Positions 35,483-44,038 of a stretch of DNA of 64,000 nucleotides are shown here, piece by piece; the first letter of the stretch is position 1; each line of letters begins with the position of its first letter. The position numbers and the translations under genes were made by a program. The notes below the pieces were generated by a model. The model saw only the letters and a program-made list of their open reading frames with translations, did not search any database and was not told the DNA's origin. This stretch comes from Bradyrhizobium sp. DOA9 (GTDB lineage Bacteria; Pseudomonadota; Alphaproteobacteria; Rhizobiales; Xanthobacteraceae). Location: positions 5,772,741 through 5,836,740 of the forward strand of contig NZ_DF820425.1 in the NCBI RefSeq assembly GCF_000617845.2, read 5' to 3'.

Positions 35483-35563
35483 CCGGTCACATCCCCACCC
35501 CTCCCCGTCCCAGACCGGTTCGCGCGCGGCCAGCCATCCCCCAATGGCTGGCCGCAACTTTTT
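35483..35563 (+). terminator. C-rich hairpin and strong terminator after the BTLCP gene
   Basis: CCGGTC (35483-35488) can pair with GACCGG (35513-35518), exposing a loop with ATCCCCACCCCTCCCCG. Immediately after, GCGGCCAGCCAT (35526-35537) and ATGGCTGGCCGC (35544-35555) form a perfect 12-bp stem followed by AACTTTTT. The terminator ends the protease transcript. The C-rich loop could pair with ribosome binding sites, so a 3'-UTR-derived small RNA is possible. Confidence 0.8.
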
Positions 35564-35575
35564 GGGGATACGCGA

Positions 35576-37339
35576 TCAGCTCTGCTGGCCCTCACGCGAC
35601 CAAGGCACGCGCGCGGCGGTGAAATCCCGCCAGCTATCCTGCAAGCCCTGCTGCACGCCGATCGATGCCCGCGCCTGCCAGCCGGCGATCGCGGCCGCCG
35701 CAATGGCGCTGTTGCGATCGTCAGCGCCGAGCCCGTCGAGCAACGAGGCCGTCACCGTCATGTCGTTGAAGACGCCGAGCTCCTCCTGCAAGCCGGCGAG
35801 CCGGCGCGCGAATTTTCGCGCAGACTTGCGATCCTCGTACAGCGGCAGCAGGAACTCGCCGAGATAGCGCAGCCGCTTGGTGGCGAGCCGCAGGCGGTGC
35901 AGCTCGTCCGTCGTCAGCGACTTGAAGCGGCGGCCGCGCTTGAGCACCTTGGCATGCTGTTCCGACAGGACGCGCTCGGCGAAATTGACGGCAGGCTCGG
36001 CGAGCCGGCCGAGATCTTCCGCCGCAACGCCGTTGCGCCAGCCGCGCGTCTCGATCCAGCCGCCGAGACCGATCAGGAAGACCGCACAGCGGCGATCATC
36101 GAGCGCATGGCGTGCGCTGCGATAGGCTTCCGCCTGACGCTGAGCCGCGGCCCGCCCGAGCGCATCGAAGCCCGCGACCGACGGACAGGCTGTCGCGATC
36201 GCCGGCAAGGTGGCGAGCCGGAACACGTCCCAGTCGCGCGCGGCGGACAGGCCTTGCGCCAGCCATTTGGCTTCCGAGCGTAGCGCATCGAGTTTATCGA
36301 GCGCGCCGACCGATCGCATCAGGTCGAGCGCGGATCGCAGCCGGCGCAGCGAGACGCGCAGCTGATGCACGCCTTCCGGATTGCGGCCGTCCTCGGCCGC
36401 CGGCAGCGATTGCAGCAGGTGAAGGAAGCAGGCGCGCAGGATGGTCGCGAAGGCTTCGTCGAGCGTCACGTCGGGATCGAGGCGAAGCTTGCGCGGCCGG
36501 CGTGCCGACGGCGGCAGGTCCGCGGCAAGATCGAAGCCGCGCGCGGACTTGCTGCGGATGGACGGTTTCACCGCTCCGTGCTCCGCAAGGCGCAGCGCGA
36601 TCTCGTAGATCGCGCTCGCGCTGCCGCTCTTCAGCTCCAGCTCGATCTCGCTGACAGGAACCGACCGGTCGCCGGCCGTCAGCTCGCCCCGATCGAAGGC
36701 GACCTCGACCGTGCCAGACGGCAGGTCGAGGATGCGCGTGTGCCGATGCACATCGGCCGTGAACACCGCTTCGAGCGGCTGTGCGTCGAGATGGAGGCGA
36801 AGCTTCTCCGGGATGAACGGCATCGCCAAAGCGAGATCGGGCGCAAGCGACGGCACGCTTGCTTCCCATTCGCCGCGACGCAACGGATCGTCCGCAACCT
36901 CGGTCTTCACGGTCTGCACGAAACGCGTGCCGCTCTGGCGGACGCGCAAGCTCAGGCCGGCGCGACGCAGCGCCCGCTCGGGCGTGTCGTAGTAGACGGA
37001 CTTGAGATGCTTGCGCGCGCCCTTGTTGCGTGCGTTCGCTACGATGACCGGCGCTGCGCCGAAATGCGCCATGCGATCGGCGCCGACGAGCAGCTTGAGC
37101 TCGATTTCGCCGGCGGGATGAGTGGTGCTGCCCGGCCCGGCCGGTTGCAGATCAGGCGTCGTCTCTGGCGTCCGGTCACTCACAGCGTCCTTGACCACCG
37201 GCTCCGCGTCTGGCCCTGCGGGTTCGATCTGCCTCAGGAAGCCCGCGACGATGTGCGCTCCCTTGTTCTCCTTCGGCGGGTGATTCCCATCCGGTGCGCC
37301 CGGAGTCTTGCGGGCCGGCGTTGAATCTGATTTCAGCAT
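35576..37339 (-). CDS. CYTH-CHAD domain protein
   Basis: About 587 aa. After a ~75-residue low-complexity N-terminus comes a CYTH (triphosphate tunnel) domain beginning EIELKLLV with SVYYDTPERALRRAGLSLRV; CYTH enzymes hydrolyse inorganic triphosphate or related polyanions. The second half is a CHAD domain with basic helices VHQLRVSLRRLRSAL and LRLATKRLRYLGEFL, known to bind polyphosphate granules. The protein is thus probably in polyphosphate metabolism. No good ribosome site marks the start: ATG 37339, 37351 and further upstream are possible. Confidence 0.9.
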   Translation of the reverse strand: MLKSDSTPARKTPGAPDGNHPPKENKGAHIVAGFLRQIEPAGPDAEPVVKDAVSDRTPETTPDLQPAGPGSTTHPAGEIELKLLVGADRMAHFGAAPVIVANARNKGARKHLKSVYYDTPERALRRAGLSLRVRQSGTRFVQTVKTEVADDPLRRGEWEASVPSLAPDLALAMPFIPEKLRLHLDAQPLEAVFTADVHRHTRILDLPSGTVEVAFDRGELTAGDRSVPVSEIELELKSGSASAIYEIALRLAEHGAVKPSIRSKSARGFDLAADLPPSARRPRKLRLDPDVTLDEAFATILRACFLHLLQSLPAAEDGRNPEGVHQLRVSLRRLRSALDLMRSVGALDKLDALRSEAKWLAQGLSAARDWDVFRLATLPAIATACPSVAGFDALGRAAAQRQAEAYRSARHALDDRRCAVFLIGLGGWIETRGWRNGVAAEDLGRLAEPAVNFAERVLSEQHAKVLKRGRRFKSLTTDELHRLRLATKRLRYLGEFLLPLYEDRKSARKFARRLAGLQEELGVFNDMTVTASLLDGLGADDRNSAIAAAAIAGWQARASIGVQQGLQDSWRDFTAARVPWSREGQQS

Positions 37340-37548
37340 GGAAAGTAACATGACAGTTTGATGACAGAGCGCGAGCATATAGCCGATAGACCGCGCGAGG
37401 AATAGTCAGGTTACCTCGCAACGCATCATCGTCCACACGCCGCTTGAAGCGCGTGGGAACACGCGGAAGCGGCGACTGCCACCGATTCGCAGCTCTCGGA
37501 TCATCGCCATCTCTTAGGAACCATCATCGTGCTCGCGCTTGAACCGGG

Positions 37549-37776
37549 ATGAAAAGTCCATCACCGGGTATGCGCAGGGCGCTGCGCCAGGCGCGATTGT
37601 ACGGGCATCTGCTCGTCCGAAACGACAGGCTGTATCACCCGGGCGGCAATCATCCGATCTGCTCGATCCAGCTTGCGCGAGAGATGGTCAGGTCAGGATG
37701 GATGACCAAGCAGGACGACGAATACGAGATCACGCCAGAGGGGCAGCTTGCCGCCGAGCGCGAACTCGGCCGCTGA
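37549..37776 (+). CDS. Small hypothetical protein, winged-helix-like end
   Basis: 75 aa, basic N-terminus (MRRALRQARLYGHLLVRND) and an end reading MTKQDDEYEITPEGQLAAER, the wording of winged-helix 'wing' segments such as those in MarR-like proteins. It could be a small DNA-binding protein, but there is no recognisable recognition helix. Codon use agrees with neighbours and no opposing gene competes. No clear ribosome site. Confidence 0.5.
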   Translation: MKSPSPGMRRALRQARLYGHLLVRNDRLYHPGGNHPICSIQLAREMVRSGWMTKQDDEYEITPEGQLAAERELGR

Positions 37777-37881
37777 GGAGCCAATGCGGCACCGTCCACG
37801 TCCCCGGCGGAAGCCGGCCGCTCTTGACTGATGCGGCGATTGCCTCATTCACTGGCAGCACGGTCCCCACCAAGAGCTGCC

Positions 37882-38697
37882 ATGCCCTCGTTCCGTCCCG
37901 TCATCGCGCTGTCGAGAGGCCTCGAGATCCTGCGCGTCATCAACCAGGAACGGCAATCGACGGTGGGTTCGCTGCACAAGGCGACGGGGCTCGACAAGGC
38001 AACGATCGTTCGCATGCTCGAGACGCTGGAGCATGAAGGCTATGTGGTTCGCCGCAGCGGGCCGCCCAGCTACGCCCCGACAGGACGGGCGCTGCTGCTC
38101 AGCGCCGGCTATGACGAACCCAACTGGATCGGCGGTATTGCCGAACCGATCCTCAACCAATTCCGCCAGCAGATCCACTGGCCGTCGGACGTGGCCGTGT
38201 TCGATCAGGACTCCATGGTGATCGCACACACGACGCGGATCGGCGGCTCGCTGCTCTTCCATCGTCCGCCGGGCTTTCGCTTTCCCGTCCTCGGCACCTC
38301 GATGGGACGCTCCTATTTGGCATTTTGCGAGCCCGCCGAGCAGGAACGCATCGCGGCGCGCCTTGCCCTCGACCCGGCGCCCTGGAACGACCTCGCGCGC
38401 AGTCCTGCCAAACTCACGAAGGTGCTGCGCGCAATCCGGAAAGCCGGATTTGCAGTCATGGACGAGAACTACAGCCGCCGCATCTTCGGCGGCGCCGTCT
38501 GGGCCATCGGCGTTCCCGTCGCGGTGCCGAACCGCCTGTTCGCAAGCATGAACGTGATGATGCTGCGCGAGGCCGTCAGCCCCGAGGAAGGTGTCCGGCG
38601 CTTCGTGCCTCAGATGAAGAAAATCGCCTCCGCACTGGCCGAGACGCTCAGCGCCAAGCTTGCTGCGGCAGGCCCGTCCTCCGCCGCCAAGCGCTAG
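37882..38697 (+). CDS. IclR-family transcriptional regulator
   Basis: 271 aa. N-terminal winged helix (IALSRGLEILRVI, VGSLHKATGLDKATIVRMLE) followed by the IclR effector domain (FPVLGTSMGRSYLAF, FAVMDENYSRRIFGGAVWAI). ATG 37882 precedes the conserved start; the frame is open to 37831. The gene is followed by a perfect palindrome and then by a Bug-type binding protein on the same strand, a common regulator/uptake pairing for aromatic or organic acids. Confidence 0.92.
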   Translation: MPSFRPVIALSRGLEILRVINQERQSTVGSLHKATGLDKATIVRMLETLEHEGYVVRRSGPPSYAPTGRALLLSAGYDEPNWIGGIAEPILNQFRQQIHWPSDVAVFDQDSMVIAHTTRIGGSLLFHRPPGFRFPVLGTSMGRSYLAFCEPAEQERIAARLALDPAPWNDLARSPAKLTKVLRAIRKAGFAVMDENYSRRIFGGAVWAIGVPVAVPNRLFASMNVMMLREAVSPEEGVRRFVPQMKKIASALAETLSAKLAAAGPSSAAKR

Positions 38698-38698
38698 C

Positions 38699-38717
38699 CA
38701 TTTCACACAGTGAAATG
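38699..38717. promoter_or_regulatory. Candidate IclR operator
   Basis: CATTTCAC-ACA-GTGAAATG is a perfect inverted repeat with 8-bp arms and a 3-bp centre. It starts one base after the IclR stop and lies 86 bp before the Bug protein start, in the only space where that gene's promoter can be. IclR regulators bind short palindromes of this size. Confidence 0.6.
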
Positions 38718-38802
38718 TTGTTTCTATTTCCGTCCGCTCGTGGGACATCTCTGCCCGGCGGCCGCAGGGCGCCCAATGACGCAAAGCAAACGGGAGGGGC
38801 AC

Positions 38803-39780
38803 ATGAGAACATTCATCGCAATGCTGGGCGCTGCAATTGCAAGCCTGGTCGTAGCCACGGCCGATGCGGCAGCGGCCGAAGCCTGGCCGACCAAAGCCAT
38901 CAAGATCGTCGTGTCGACCCCCGCCGGCGGCATCACCGACGCGTTCGCACGCGCCTATGGCGACTACATCTCCCAGAAGCTCGGACAGCCGGTCATCGTC
39001 GAGAACAAGACGGGAGCGAGCGGCGCGCTGGCTGCCCAATCGGTCAAGGAGTCGCCGGCGGACGGCTACACGCTGATGTACACGATCTCGTCCACGCTGC
39101 TCGGAAACCGGCTGCTGCTGAAGTCGCTGGCCTACGATCCGGACAAGGATTTCACCATCGTCGCGATGACGCCGTCGGGTCATCTGCCGCTGGTCGTCCA
39201 TTCCGCCACCGGCGCAAAGTCCATCGAGGATCTCGTCGCCCATGCGCGCCGCAACAAGGTCACGGCGGGCTCGTATGGGATCGGTTCGTTCGCGCACATC
39301 GCGATCGCCGAGCTCAACCGCCAATATGGCCTCGATATCTCCATCGTGCACTACCGCGGCGAAGCGCCGATGTGGCAGGACCTCGCGGCCGGCGTCATCC
39401 AGGCCGCGACCGGCAGCTATCAGGCCGCGCTTCCAGTGCTCGATACCGGCGTCGGCCGCGCGATCGCCGTGCCGTCACTGGTTCGCATGAAGAAACTGCC
39501 GGAAACCAAGACGTTCACCGAGCAGGGGGTCACCGGCAAGGTCTTCCAGCTGACGAGCTTCACGGCCCTGGTGGCGCCCGCGGCGACGCCGCCCGACCGG
39601 ATCGAACTGCTCGCCAAGCTCATGGTCGAAGGCGGCAAGACCGAGCGTGTCCAGAAGCTGCTCGAGGCCTTCGGCGTCGATGCGCCGGCCATGGATCGGC
39701 CATCCTCGGTCGCCCTCTATGAAAAAGAAGGGCCGGTCTGGCTGGAGTCGATCAGGAATCTCGGATTGGAGCCACAATAG
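38803..39780 (+). CDS. Bug/TctC-type solute-binding protein
   Basis: 325 aa. Signal peptide (FIAMLGAAIASLVVATADAAAA/EAWP), then the typical Bug opening WPTKAIKIVVSTPAGGITDAFA, GQPVIVENKTGASGALAAQS and TLLGNRLL, and the C-terminal segment APAATPPDRIELLAKLM. These periplasmic proteins bind carboxylates or aromatic acids for tripartite tricarboxylate (TTT) transporters. No TctA/TctB membrane genes follow, so it is an orphan, as is frequent for this family. GGGAGGGG is the ribosome site. Probably controlled by the preceding IclR protein. Confidence 0.92.
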   Translation: MRTFIAMLGAAIASLVVATADAAAAEAWPTKAIKIVVSTPAGGITDAFARAYGDYISQKLGQPVIVENKTGASGALAAQSVKESPADGYTLMYTISSTLLGNRLLLKSLAYDPDKDFTIVAMTPSGHLPLVVHSATGAKSIEDLVAHARRNKVTAGSYGIGSFAHIAIAELNRQYGLDISIVHYRGEAPMWQDLAAGVIQAATGSYQAALPVLDTGVGRAIAVPSLVRMKKLPETKTFTEQGVTGKVFQLTSFTALVAPAATPPDRIELLAKLMVEGGKTERVQKLLEAFGVDAPAMDRPSSVALYEKEGPVWLESIRNLGLEPQ

Positions 39781-39822
39781 CGCGCCCCTCCCTCGAAGCC
39801 TCGCCGCCACTCTTCTGGCACC

Positions 39823-42800
39823 TCATGCCGGCGCCGTCTCGGCCGGTGCCGAAGCCGGCGCCGCGGACCGCGCGATCAGGGCGTAAGCCACCGGCACGAC
39901 GAACAGCGTGAACAGCGTTCCGATCGACAGCCCCGTCGCGATCACGAGCCCCATGTTGTAGCGCGAGACGGCGCCTGCGCCGCTCGCCGTGATCAGGGGA
40001 ACGACGCCGAGCACCATCGCGGCGGTGGTCATCAGGATCGGCCGCAGCCGGATCGTCGCCGCCTCGATGATCGCCTCCGTCCGCTCCTTTCCGGCCGCAC
40101 GCAGCTCGTTGGCGACTTCGACCATCAGGATGCCGTGCTTGCTGACGAGGCCCATCAGCGTGAGCAGCCCGACCTGGGTATAGATGTTGAGGCTCGCGCC
40201 GCCGATGCCGAGACTGATGAAGATCAGCGCACCGGCCAGCGACATCGGCACCGACACCAGGATGATGACCGGATCCACGAAGCTGTTGAACAGCGCCGCC
40301 AGCGCCAGGAAGATGATGATCACGGCAAAGCCGAAGGTCGTGACGAAGCCGCCCGATTCCTGTTCGAGCTGTCGCGAGGCGCCGCCGAAATCGACCGTGT
40401 AGCCGACCGGCAACGTCTTCGCGAGACCCTTCAAGGTCGCCAGCGCGCTGCCCATGGAGACACCGGGCATTGCGACACCCGAGATCGTCGCCGCATTGAT
40501 CTGCTGGAAGTGGTTGCGCGACTGCGGAACGGTCTTCTTCTCGAGGTGGGCCACCGTCGACAGCGGCACCATGGAGTTGCTGCCGACGCGGATATAGTAG
40601 CCGAGCAACTGGTCGCTGGTCAGTCGCTGGTTCTGCACTGCCTGGGGAATCACCTTGTAGGACCGGCCGTCAAGGCTGAAATAATCGAGGTAGTTGCCGC
40701 CCAGCATGGTGGCGAGCGCACCGCCGAGATCGCTCATCTTCAAGCCGAGGTCGCCGGCCTTGTCACGGTCGAACACGACCAGGGTCTGCGGCCTGTCGAC
40801 CTTCAGATCCGTGTCGAGGAAGATGAACTGGCCGGTCTTGAGCGCCTCTGCCATGAAATTCCGCGAGACGGTGTCGAGCTCGTTGAACGAGCCGGTCGTG
40901 CCGATCGCGAACTGGATCGGAAGCCCGTTGCTTCCCGGCAGCGGTGAGGGCTGGAACGCGACCGAGCGCGTGCCGGCGATGGTGTTGAGCAGGCTTTGGA
41001 ACTCCGGCTGGAGCGTCTTCGTGGTCAGCACGCGCTGCTCCCAGGGCTTGAGCACCCAGCCGCTGATCACCTGGGTCGAGGTGTCGATCTGGAACACGGT
41101 GGCGGTCTCGGGGCGCTCGGCCACGAGCTCGTAGAGCTGCCGGCCATAGAACTGCCGCTGCTGGAGCGTTGCGGAAGGAGCCGAGTACGTCAGCGAGAGC
41201 ACGACGCCCTGGTCCTCGTCCGGCGCGAGCTCGCTGGTCGAGGTCGCATAGAGCCAGGGGATGCCGGCAAGCAGCAGCAGCGCGAACACGGCCACGACCG
41301 GCTTCATGCTGAAGACGGCCTCGAGCCGGCGACGATAGGCACTGGATAGCCATTCCAGCACATGGTCGATCGCGCGCACCAGGCGCGCTTCCCAATTGGT
41401 CGCATCGCGCTCTGTCTTGCGCAGCAGCCAGGCGCAGTTCATCGGCGACAGCGTGAGCGCGATCACCGCCGACACCGTCACGGCGCCGGCCAGGGTGAAG
41501 GCGAACTCGGTGAACAGCGCGCCCGTGAGGCCGCCCTGGAATCCCACGGGGACGTAGACCGCAATCAGGACCACGGTCATCGCGACGATCGGGCTCGCCA
41601 GGGAACGGGCCGACTGGATGGCCGCTTCGACCGGCGCAACGCCCTCGTCGATCAAGCGGTGCACGCTCTCCACCACGATGATGGCGTCGTCCACGACGAG
41701 CCCGATCGCAAGCACGAGCGCGAGCAGCGTCAGCAGGTTGATGGAGAAGCCCATCAGCAGCATCAGGCCGAAAGTGCCGATCAGCGACAAGGGGATGGCG
41801 ATGACGGGGATCAGCACCGATCGCCAGGAGCCCAGGAACAGGAACACCACGACGATCACGATCAGCACCGCCTCCAGCAGCGAATGCACGACCTCCTCGA
41901 TCGAGGCGTTCACGAAATCGGTGGAGTCGTAGAGTACCTCGCCGACGAGCCCGTTAGGAAGCTGCGCCTTGATGTCCGGCAGCACCGCCTTCACGCCGTT
42001 GATCACGTCGAGCAGGTTGGCCGTCGGAGCGGTCTGGATGCCGATATAGACTGCCGTCTTGCCGTTGAACTTCGTTTCGCTGTCGTAATCGTCGTTGCCG
42101 AGCGTGACGTTGGCGACGTCGCGCAGGCGGATGATCGCGCCATTGACGGTCTTGACCACGAGGTTGCGGTACTGCTCCAAGGAATGGAGGTTGGTCGAGG
42201 CGGCGAGGTCGACCTGCACCAGGCGCCCTTTGGTGGTGCCGAGGCCCGAAATATAGTCGTTGCCGGACAAGGCCGTCGAAACGTCGCTCGCGGTGAGGCC
42301 GTAGGCCGCCAGCTTGTCCGGATCGAACCATGCACGCAGCGCGAACTTCTTGGCACCCAGCAATTCGGCGGTCTGCACGCCGGCCACGGCCTGAAGCCGC
42401 GGCTGCACCACGCGCGTCAGATAGTCGGTGATCTGGTTCGGCGCCAGCACCTCGCTGGCAAAGCCGATATACATGGCGTCGATGGTCTGGCCGACCTTGA
42501 GCGTCAGCGTCGGCTGCTGCGTTCCGCTCGGAAACTGATTGAGCACCGAATTGACCTTGGCGTTGATCTCCGTCATCGCCTTGCCGGAATCGTAGTTCAG
42601 CCGCAGATTGATCGTGATGGTGCTCGTGCCGGTGACGCTGCTCGACGTCATGTAGTCGATGCCGTTGGCCTGCGCGATGGCGTTCTCCAGCGGCGTCGTG
42701 ATGAATCCCGCGATGATGTCGGAATCCGCGCCGGCATAGGTCGTCGTCACCGTGACGATGGCGTTCTGGGTGCGCGGATATTGCAGGATCGACAGCGTCG

Positions 42801-42888
42801 ACATCGAACGCAGGCCGAGCACCAGGATCAGGGCGCTGACCACGAGCGCCAGGACCGGCCGGCGGATGAAGATATCGGTGAAACGCAT
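39823..42888 (-). CDS. RND efflux pump, inner-membrane subunit (HAE-1 family)
   Basis: 1021 aa, the full family length. MRFTDIFIRRPVLALVVSAL is the first helix; two large periplasmic loops separate 12 helices; the proton-relay aspartates are in LALVLAIGLVVDDAIIVVES, and FTLFVVPVAYALIARS ends the last helix. The pump would export drugs, phenolics or plant compounds by proton antiport. Its start is 34 bp after the stop of the adaptor gene, in the same operon. Confidence 0.95.
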   Translation of the reverse strand: MRFTDIFIRRPVLALVVSALILVLGLRSMSTLSILQYPRTQNAIVTVTTTYAGADSDIIAGFITTPLENAIAQANGIDYMTSSSVTGTSTITINLRLNYDSGKAMTEINAKVNSVLNQFPSGTQQPTLTLKVGQTIDAMYIGFASEVLAPNQITDYLTRVVQPRLQAVAGVQTAELLGAKKFALRAWFDPDKLAAYGLTASDVSTALSGNDYISGLGTTKGRLVQVDLAASTNLHSLEQYRNLVVKTVNGAIIRLRDVANVTLGNDDYDSETKFNGKTAVYIGIQTAPTANLLDVINGVKAVLPDIKAQLPNGLVGEVLYDSTDFVNASIEEVVHSLLEAVLIVIVVVFLFLGSWRSVLIPVIAIPLSLIGTFGLMLLMGFSINLLTLLALVLAIGLVVDDAIIVVESVHRLIDEGVAPVEAAIQSARSLASPIVAMTVVLIAVYVPVGFQGGLTGALFTEFAFTLAGAVTVSAVIALTLSPMNCAWLLRKTERDATNWEARLVRAIDHVLEWLSSAYRRRLEAVFSMKPVVAVFALLLLAGIPWLYATSTSELAPDEDQGVVLSLTYSAPSATLQQRQFYGRQLYELVAERPETATVFQIDTSTQVISGWVLKPWEQRVLTTKTLQPEFQSLLNTIAGTRSVAFQPSPLPGSNGLPIQFAIGTTGSFNELDTVSRNFMAEALKTGQFIFLDTDLKVDRPQTLVVFDRDKAGDLGLKMSDLGGALATMLGGNYLDYFSLDGRSYKVIPQAVQNQRLTSDQLLGYYIRVGSNSMVPLSTVAHLEKKTVPQSRNHFQQINAATISGVAMPGVSMGSALATLKGLAKTLPVGYTVDFGGASRQLEQESGGFVTTFGFAVIIIFLALAALFNSFVDPVIILVSVPMSLAGALIFISLGIGGASLNIYTQVGLLTLMGLVSKHGILMVEVANELRAAGKERTEAIIEAATIRLRPILMTTAAMVLGVVPLITASGAGAVSRYNMGLVIATGLSIGTLFTLFVVPVAYALIARSAAPASAPAETAPA

Positions 42889-42922
42889 TGCTTATGCCTA
42901 CCCGCTTGGATTCGTGGCCGGT

Positions 42923-44038
42923 CTACTGATCGACGATGTTCGGCGCGGCCTCGGCGACCGGCACGTGGGTGTTGTCGATCTTCACCGGGCTGCCGTTGCG
43001 CAGCTTGAGCTGGCCGGCGATCACCACCGTCTCGCCCGGCTTGATTCCCTCGGTTATTGCGACACGATCGCCCTTGGGCGGCCTGGTCTTGACGAACATC
43101 TGGCGGGCGGTGCCCTGACCATCGTGCAAATTGTCGACGAGGTAGACGAGATCGCCGTAGGAGTTGCTGACGATCGCCGGGAGCGGCACCGTGACGACCT
43201 GGTCCGGCTTGCCGACCGCGATCTCGACCTTGGCGAACATGCCCGGCAGCAGCCGGGCCTCGCCGTTGCGCAACGTGGCACGGACCTGGACGTTGCGGCT
43301 GCTCGAATCGACCTTGGCATTGATCGCGGTGATCTGTCCGGTAAATCGCTCAGTCGGAAACGAATCGACGGAGATCGCGATATCCTGGTTGATGCTGATC
43401 GACGCCAGCGCCTGCTGCGGCAGGTAGAAGTCGACATAGATCGGATCGAGGCTTTGCAGGGTGACGATGCTCGTGCCGGCGCTCAGATACTGACCAAGAT
43501 CGACCGCGCGGATACCGAGCCGGCCGGCGAACGGCGCCTTCAGCGTCTTCTGCTCGACCACAGCCTTCTGCTGCTCGACGAGCGCCTGCGCGTTCTTGAG
43601 ATTGGCCTTGTCGCTGTCGACGGTCGCCTGGCTGACCGCGTTGAACTTGATCTGCTCCTCGTCGCGCTTGAGCACGATCGCGTAGTTCTCGGCGGTCGCC
43701 TGCAGCGAATGCAGCTTGGCGACGTCGTCGGTTGCGACCAGCGACAGCAGGGGCTGCCCCGCCGCGACGCTGTCGCCGGAGGAGAACTCGATGCCCGCGA
43801 CGATGCCCGCGACCTGAAGTGCGAGGTCGGCGCCGTTCACCGCGCGCAGCGAACCGACCGCGCTCAGGCTGGGCTGCCAAGGCGCGTTGGCGGCGACCAC
43901 GGTGGAGACGGTCTGCGGCGGATTGGCCATCGCGCCGATCGCCTTGCGGATCATCATCTCCTTGAAGGTCTGGAATCCGTACAGGCCGCCGAACAGGATC
44001 GCCATCCCGCACAGCATGATTGTCATACGCTTGATCAT
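42923..44038 (-). CDS. RND efflux periplasmic adaptor (membrane fusion protein)
   Basis: 371 aa. A single N-terminal membrane helix (MTIMLCGMAILFGGLYGF) anchors it. Then come a lipoyl-like half (LALQVAGIVAGIEFSSGDSV), an alpha-hairpin coiled coil (residues ~105-165), the second lipoyl half (KAPFAGRLGIRAVDLGQYL) and beta-barrel domains. It links pump and outer-membrane channel. Its ATG overlaps the stop of the upstream lipoprotein gene as ATGA (44035-44038), which implies translational coupling. Confidence 0.93.
   Translation of the reverse strand: MIKRMTIMLCGMAILFGGLYGFQTFKEMMIRKAIGAMANPPQTVSTVVAANAPWQPSLSAVGSLRAVNGADLALQVAGIVAGIEFSSGDSVAAGQPLLSLVATDDVAKLHSLQATAENYAIVLKRDEEQIKFNAVSQATVDSDKANLKNAQALVEQQKAVVEQKTLKAPFAGRLGIRAVDLGQYLSAGTSIVTLQSLDPIYVDFYLPQQALASISINQDIAISVDSFPTERFTGQITAINAKVDSSSRNVQVRATLRNGEARLLPGMFAKVEIAVGKPDQVVTVPLPAIVSNSYGDLVYLVDNLHDGQGTARQMFVKTRPPKGDRVAITEGIKPGETVVIAGQLKLRNGSPVKIDNTHVPVAEAAPNIVDQ

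Noticed and set aside
39989..43008. Long plus-strand frames opposite the RND pump genes
   Set aside because: Antisense shadows of the pump and adaptor genes with His/Arg/Asp-rich sequence and no domain.
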